Source: Chloroflexia bacterium
Lineage (GTDB): Bacteria > Chloroflexota > Chloroflexia > Thermomicrobiales > CFX8
DNA length: 7,161 nucleotides
Assembly: GCA_013696045.1 (NCBI GenBank)
Contig: JACCZH010000024.1
Location: 1 to 7,161 of the forward strand
Direction: 5' to 3'
Of this stretch, positions 5,851 through 7,161 are shown in pieces. The first letter of the stretch is position 1; each line of letters opens with the position of its first letter. The notes beneath the pieces were generated by a model. The model did no database searches. It was not told where the DNA came from and worked only from the letters and a program-made list of their open reading frames with translations. The position numbers were made by a program, and so were the translations under genes.

Positions 5851-5867
5851 TGGGAATCAGTCTCAAC

Positions 5868-6314
5868 ATGCAACTTGATCCAGGAGTTAACCAGGTTACG
5901 CGAGAGTTGCCGCCCGGCGTGCGTATGACCCCGCAGCGGATCGCGATCCTGCGCGAGGTGCGTGACGCCGGTGGCCACATGACGGCCGGCGAGATCTACG
6001 AGCGGGTGCGGGAAAAGAATCCAACTGTTGCCTATGGCACCGTCTACCGGACGCTGCATCTGCTGGCCGAGCACGGCGTCATCCTGGAGTTTCCGTTTGG
6101 CGATCAGGCCAGTCGCTTCGACGGGCGCATAGAGCGCCACGATCACGTCCATTGCACGGTTTGCGGTCAACTTAAGGACGTCGATGTGCCCAGCGCCCTT
6201 CTGGCGCGCCATGTGGCTGAAGAGCAAACCGGTTTTGCCATTGATGGCCACCAGACCATATTTAGCGGTATTTGTCCCAAATGTCAAGTTGACGCTCGAG
6301 AGGGGAGTTTTTGA
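5868..6314 (+). CDS. Fur-family metalloregulator, PerR-like (predicted peroxide/metal-sensing repressor)
   Basis: The protein has 148 residues from ATG 5868. The frame is open from 5811, but that region is predicted promoter. The Shine-Dalgarno is weak (GGGA, 12 nt upstream). Residues ~1-80 are the winged helix (TPQRIAILRE 21-30; TVYRTL 58-63) and ~81-148 the dimerisation domain. Cys96, 99, 136 and 139 (CTVC, CPKC) form the structural zinc site. His37, Asp85, His91, His93 and Asp104 match the five regulatory-metal ligands of B. subtilis PerR at identical numbers. Asp104, rather than the Glu of Fur, is reported as the peroxide-sensitivity determinant. Arg61, however, is the Fur-type residue; B. 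subtilis PerR has Asn61, which discriminates Per from Fur boxes. In Fe(II) form such proteins repress until His37 (and a second His) is oxidised by H2O2. It lies upstream of sufC and divergent from the sulfurtransferase, which suggests control of both. It could instead be an iron-sensing Fur. Confidence 0.93.
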   Translation: MQLDPGVNQVTRELPPGVRMTPQRIAILREVRDAGGHMTAGEIYERVREKNPTVAYGTVYRTLHLLAEHGVILEFPFGDQASRFDGRIERHDHVHCTVCGQLKDVDVPSALLARHVAEEQTGFAIDGHQTIFSGICPKCQVDAREGSF

Positions 6315-6329
6315 TCGCTGGTGTCGCCT

Positions 6330-6347
6330 GTTGGGATTGTTCCCAGC
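6330..6347 (+). other. Hairpin between the regulator gene and sufC
   Basis: GTTGGGA, loop TTGT, then TCCCAGC form a 7-bp stem with one G-U pair, starting 15 nt after the regulator stop. No U-tract follows, so it may be a weak terminator, a processing structure or an attenuator. Whether sufC is co-transcribed with the regulator is unclear. Confidence 0.35.
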
Positions 6348-6380
6348 TACACACCGTTCGTCATCTATAGCTTCGTCATT

Positions 6381-6395
6381 TGAAAACGATTGTTT
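6381..6395 (+). promoter_or_regulatory. TGAAAACG-N2-TGTTT motif upstream of sufC
   Basis: TGAAAACGATTGTTT lies 22 nt before ATG 6418, just upstream of the Shine-Dalgarno (GGGGGA, 6400-6405). It matches the copy upstream of sufU at 13 of 15 positions and contains AAAC-N4-GTTT. It matches the Fur-box consensus only poorly. No clear -35/-10 pair was found in this 103-bp gap. Confidence 0.4.
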
Positions 6396-6417
6396 ATGAG
6401 GGGGAAGAAACTCACCA

Positions 6418-7161
6418 ATGAGTCAAGAGCCATTATTTGTCATTGAAAATTTGCATGCCGGCATCGACGGCAAAGAGATTCTGCGCGGTGTTGATCTGGT
6501 GATTAACCGCGGCGAGATCCACGCGATGATGGGACCCAACGGTTCCGGCAAGAGCACTCTTGCCTACGCCGTCGCCGGTCACCCGAACTATGAAGTGACC
6601 GAGGGCCGCGTGACCTATAAGGGCCAGAACGTCCTCGAGCTTGGCCCGGATGAGCGTGCCCAGCTAGGCATGTTCCTGGCCTTCCAGTACCCGACGTCAA
6701 TTCCTGGCGTTTCGATGGCGAATTTCCTGCGTCTGGCGGCCAACTCAGTTCGCACTGCCAGGGCAGAGGCCGGCGACGAGGTCAAGCCGCTCACGCCGCG
6801 TGATTTCCGCCGCACAATGCGCGAGAAGATGAAGATGCTCAAGATCGACGAGTCGTTCGCGACCCGCTACCTCAATGAAGGATTCTCCGGCGGCGAGAAG
6901 AAGCGTGCCGAGATCCTGCAAATGGCGATGCTGGAGCCTGAGCTCTGCATCATGGACGAGACCGACTCGGGTCTCGATATTGACGCGCTCCGTACTGTTG
7001 CGGACGGCGTTAACTCCCTGTTCGAGCCGCACATGGCAATGCTGCTCATCACGCATTACCAGCGACTGTTGACCTACATTCAGCCGACGTTCATTCACGT
7101 CATGCTGGATGGCAAGATCGTTCGCTCAGGTGGTCCAGAAGTTGCCGCCGAACTGGAAGCC
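6418..7161 (+). CDS. sufC: SufC, Fe-S cluster assembly ATPase (3' end beyond window)
   Basis: 248 codons are visible without a stop. SufC is usually about 250-260 residues, so only a few codons are missing. Visible ABC motifs are Walker A GPNGSGKST (39-47), Q-loop Gln90 (AFQYP), signature FSGGEKKR (156-163), Walker B LCIMDE (176-181) followed by TDSGLD, and the switch His213 (ITHYQRLL). The SGGEKKR signature, the TDSGLD D-loop and THYQRLL are typical of SufC rather than transporter ATPases. SufC is a soluble cytoplasmic ATPase that dimerises on SufB/SufD and drives assembly of nascent clusters on SufB. The start ATG 6418 has a purine-rich GAGGGGGAAG about 11 nt upstream. sufB and sufD are expected just past the right edge, but this is not seen. 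The preceding gene is the PerR-like regulator on the same strand. Confidence 0.96.
   Translation, partial: MSQEPLFVIENLHAGIDGKEILRGVDLVINRGEIHAMMGPNGSGKSTLAYAVAGHPNYEVTEGRVTYKGQNVLELGPDERAQLGMFLAFQYPTSIPGVSMANFLRLAANSVRTARAEAGDEVKPLTPRDFRRTMREKMKMLKIDESFATRYLNEGFSGGEKKRAEILQMAMLEPELCIMDETDSGLDIDALRTVADGVNSLFEPHMAMLLITHYQRLLTYIQPTFIHVMLDGKIVRSGGPEVAAELEA

Noticed and set aside
5811..5867. 19-residue N-terminal extension of the Fur-family protein from ATG 5811
   Set aside because: It overlaps the predicted -10 box and start site, and PerR residue numbering matches exactly when ATG 5868 is used.
6184..6399. 71-codon plus-strand frame overlapping the end of the regulator gene
   Set aside because: It is out of frame with the conserved CPKC-containing C-terminus and has no domain or start-site support.

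Overview
The window (7,161 bp, moderately GC-rich) is a compact bacterial chromosomal segment. It is built around iron-sulfur cluster assembly, sulfur transfer and redox sensing. I see no insertion sequence, tRNA, rRNA, CRISPR array or phage gene. The organism is probably an aerobic or facultative member of Chloroflexota, or a nearby monoderm lineage. That guess rests on the SUF-type machinery with a SufU scaffold, the actinobacterial-style CysA-like sulfurtransferase and the DUF4185 secreted protein. Taxonomy cannot be fixed from these genes alone.

Left block, minus strand (reading right to left). A DUF4185 secreted protein (start 4616) is followed by sufU (start 3274). sufU is followed after 23 bp by an orotate-phosphoribosyltransferase-like protein (start 2741). 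After a 256-bp gap comes a large multidomain iron-sulfur flavoprotein (start 1909) that runs off the left edge. It carries a rubredoxin-like zinc/iron ribbon, a GltD-like FAD/NAD(P)H core and a C-terminal 4Fe-4S ferredoxin motif. Further right on the same strand is a two-domain thiosulfate sulfurtransferase (start 5674), closed by a good intrinsic terminator at 4741-4776.

Right block, plus strand. A Fur-family regulator (start 5868) has the full set of PerR-type metal ligands at the same residue numbers as Bacillus subtilis PerR. After a 103-bp gap comes sufC (start 6418), which runs off the right edge only a few codons before its expected end. It probably opens a sufC-sufB-sufD-type operon.

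The sulfurtransferase and the regulator are divergent. They appear to share two fully interlocked promoters whose -35 boxes form an inverted repeat (5792-5833), with a Fur-box-like site next to them (5832-5850). A 26-bp near-perfect palindrome lies in the sulfurtransferase leader (5728-5753). A TGAAAACG-N2-TGTTT motif occurs upstream of both sufU and sufC, with a weaker copy upstream of the flavoprotein. The simplest reading, which is inference, is a peroxide/iron-responsive module: a PerR-like sensor controls itself, the sulfurtransferase and the split suf genes, while the flavoprotein is an Fe-S client or redox partner.

No intergenic stretch exceeds 300 bp. The gaps are 1910-2165, 2742-2764, 3275-3440, 4617-4798, 5675-5867 and 6315-6417; what they hold is listed below.
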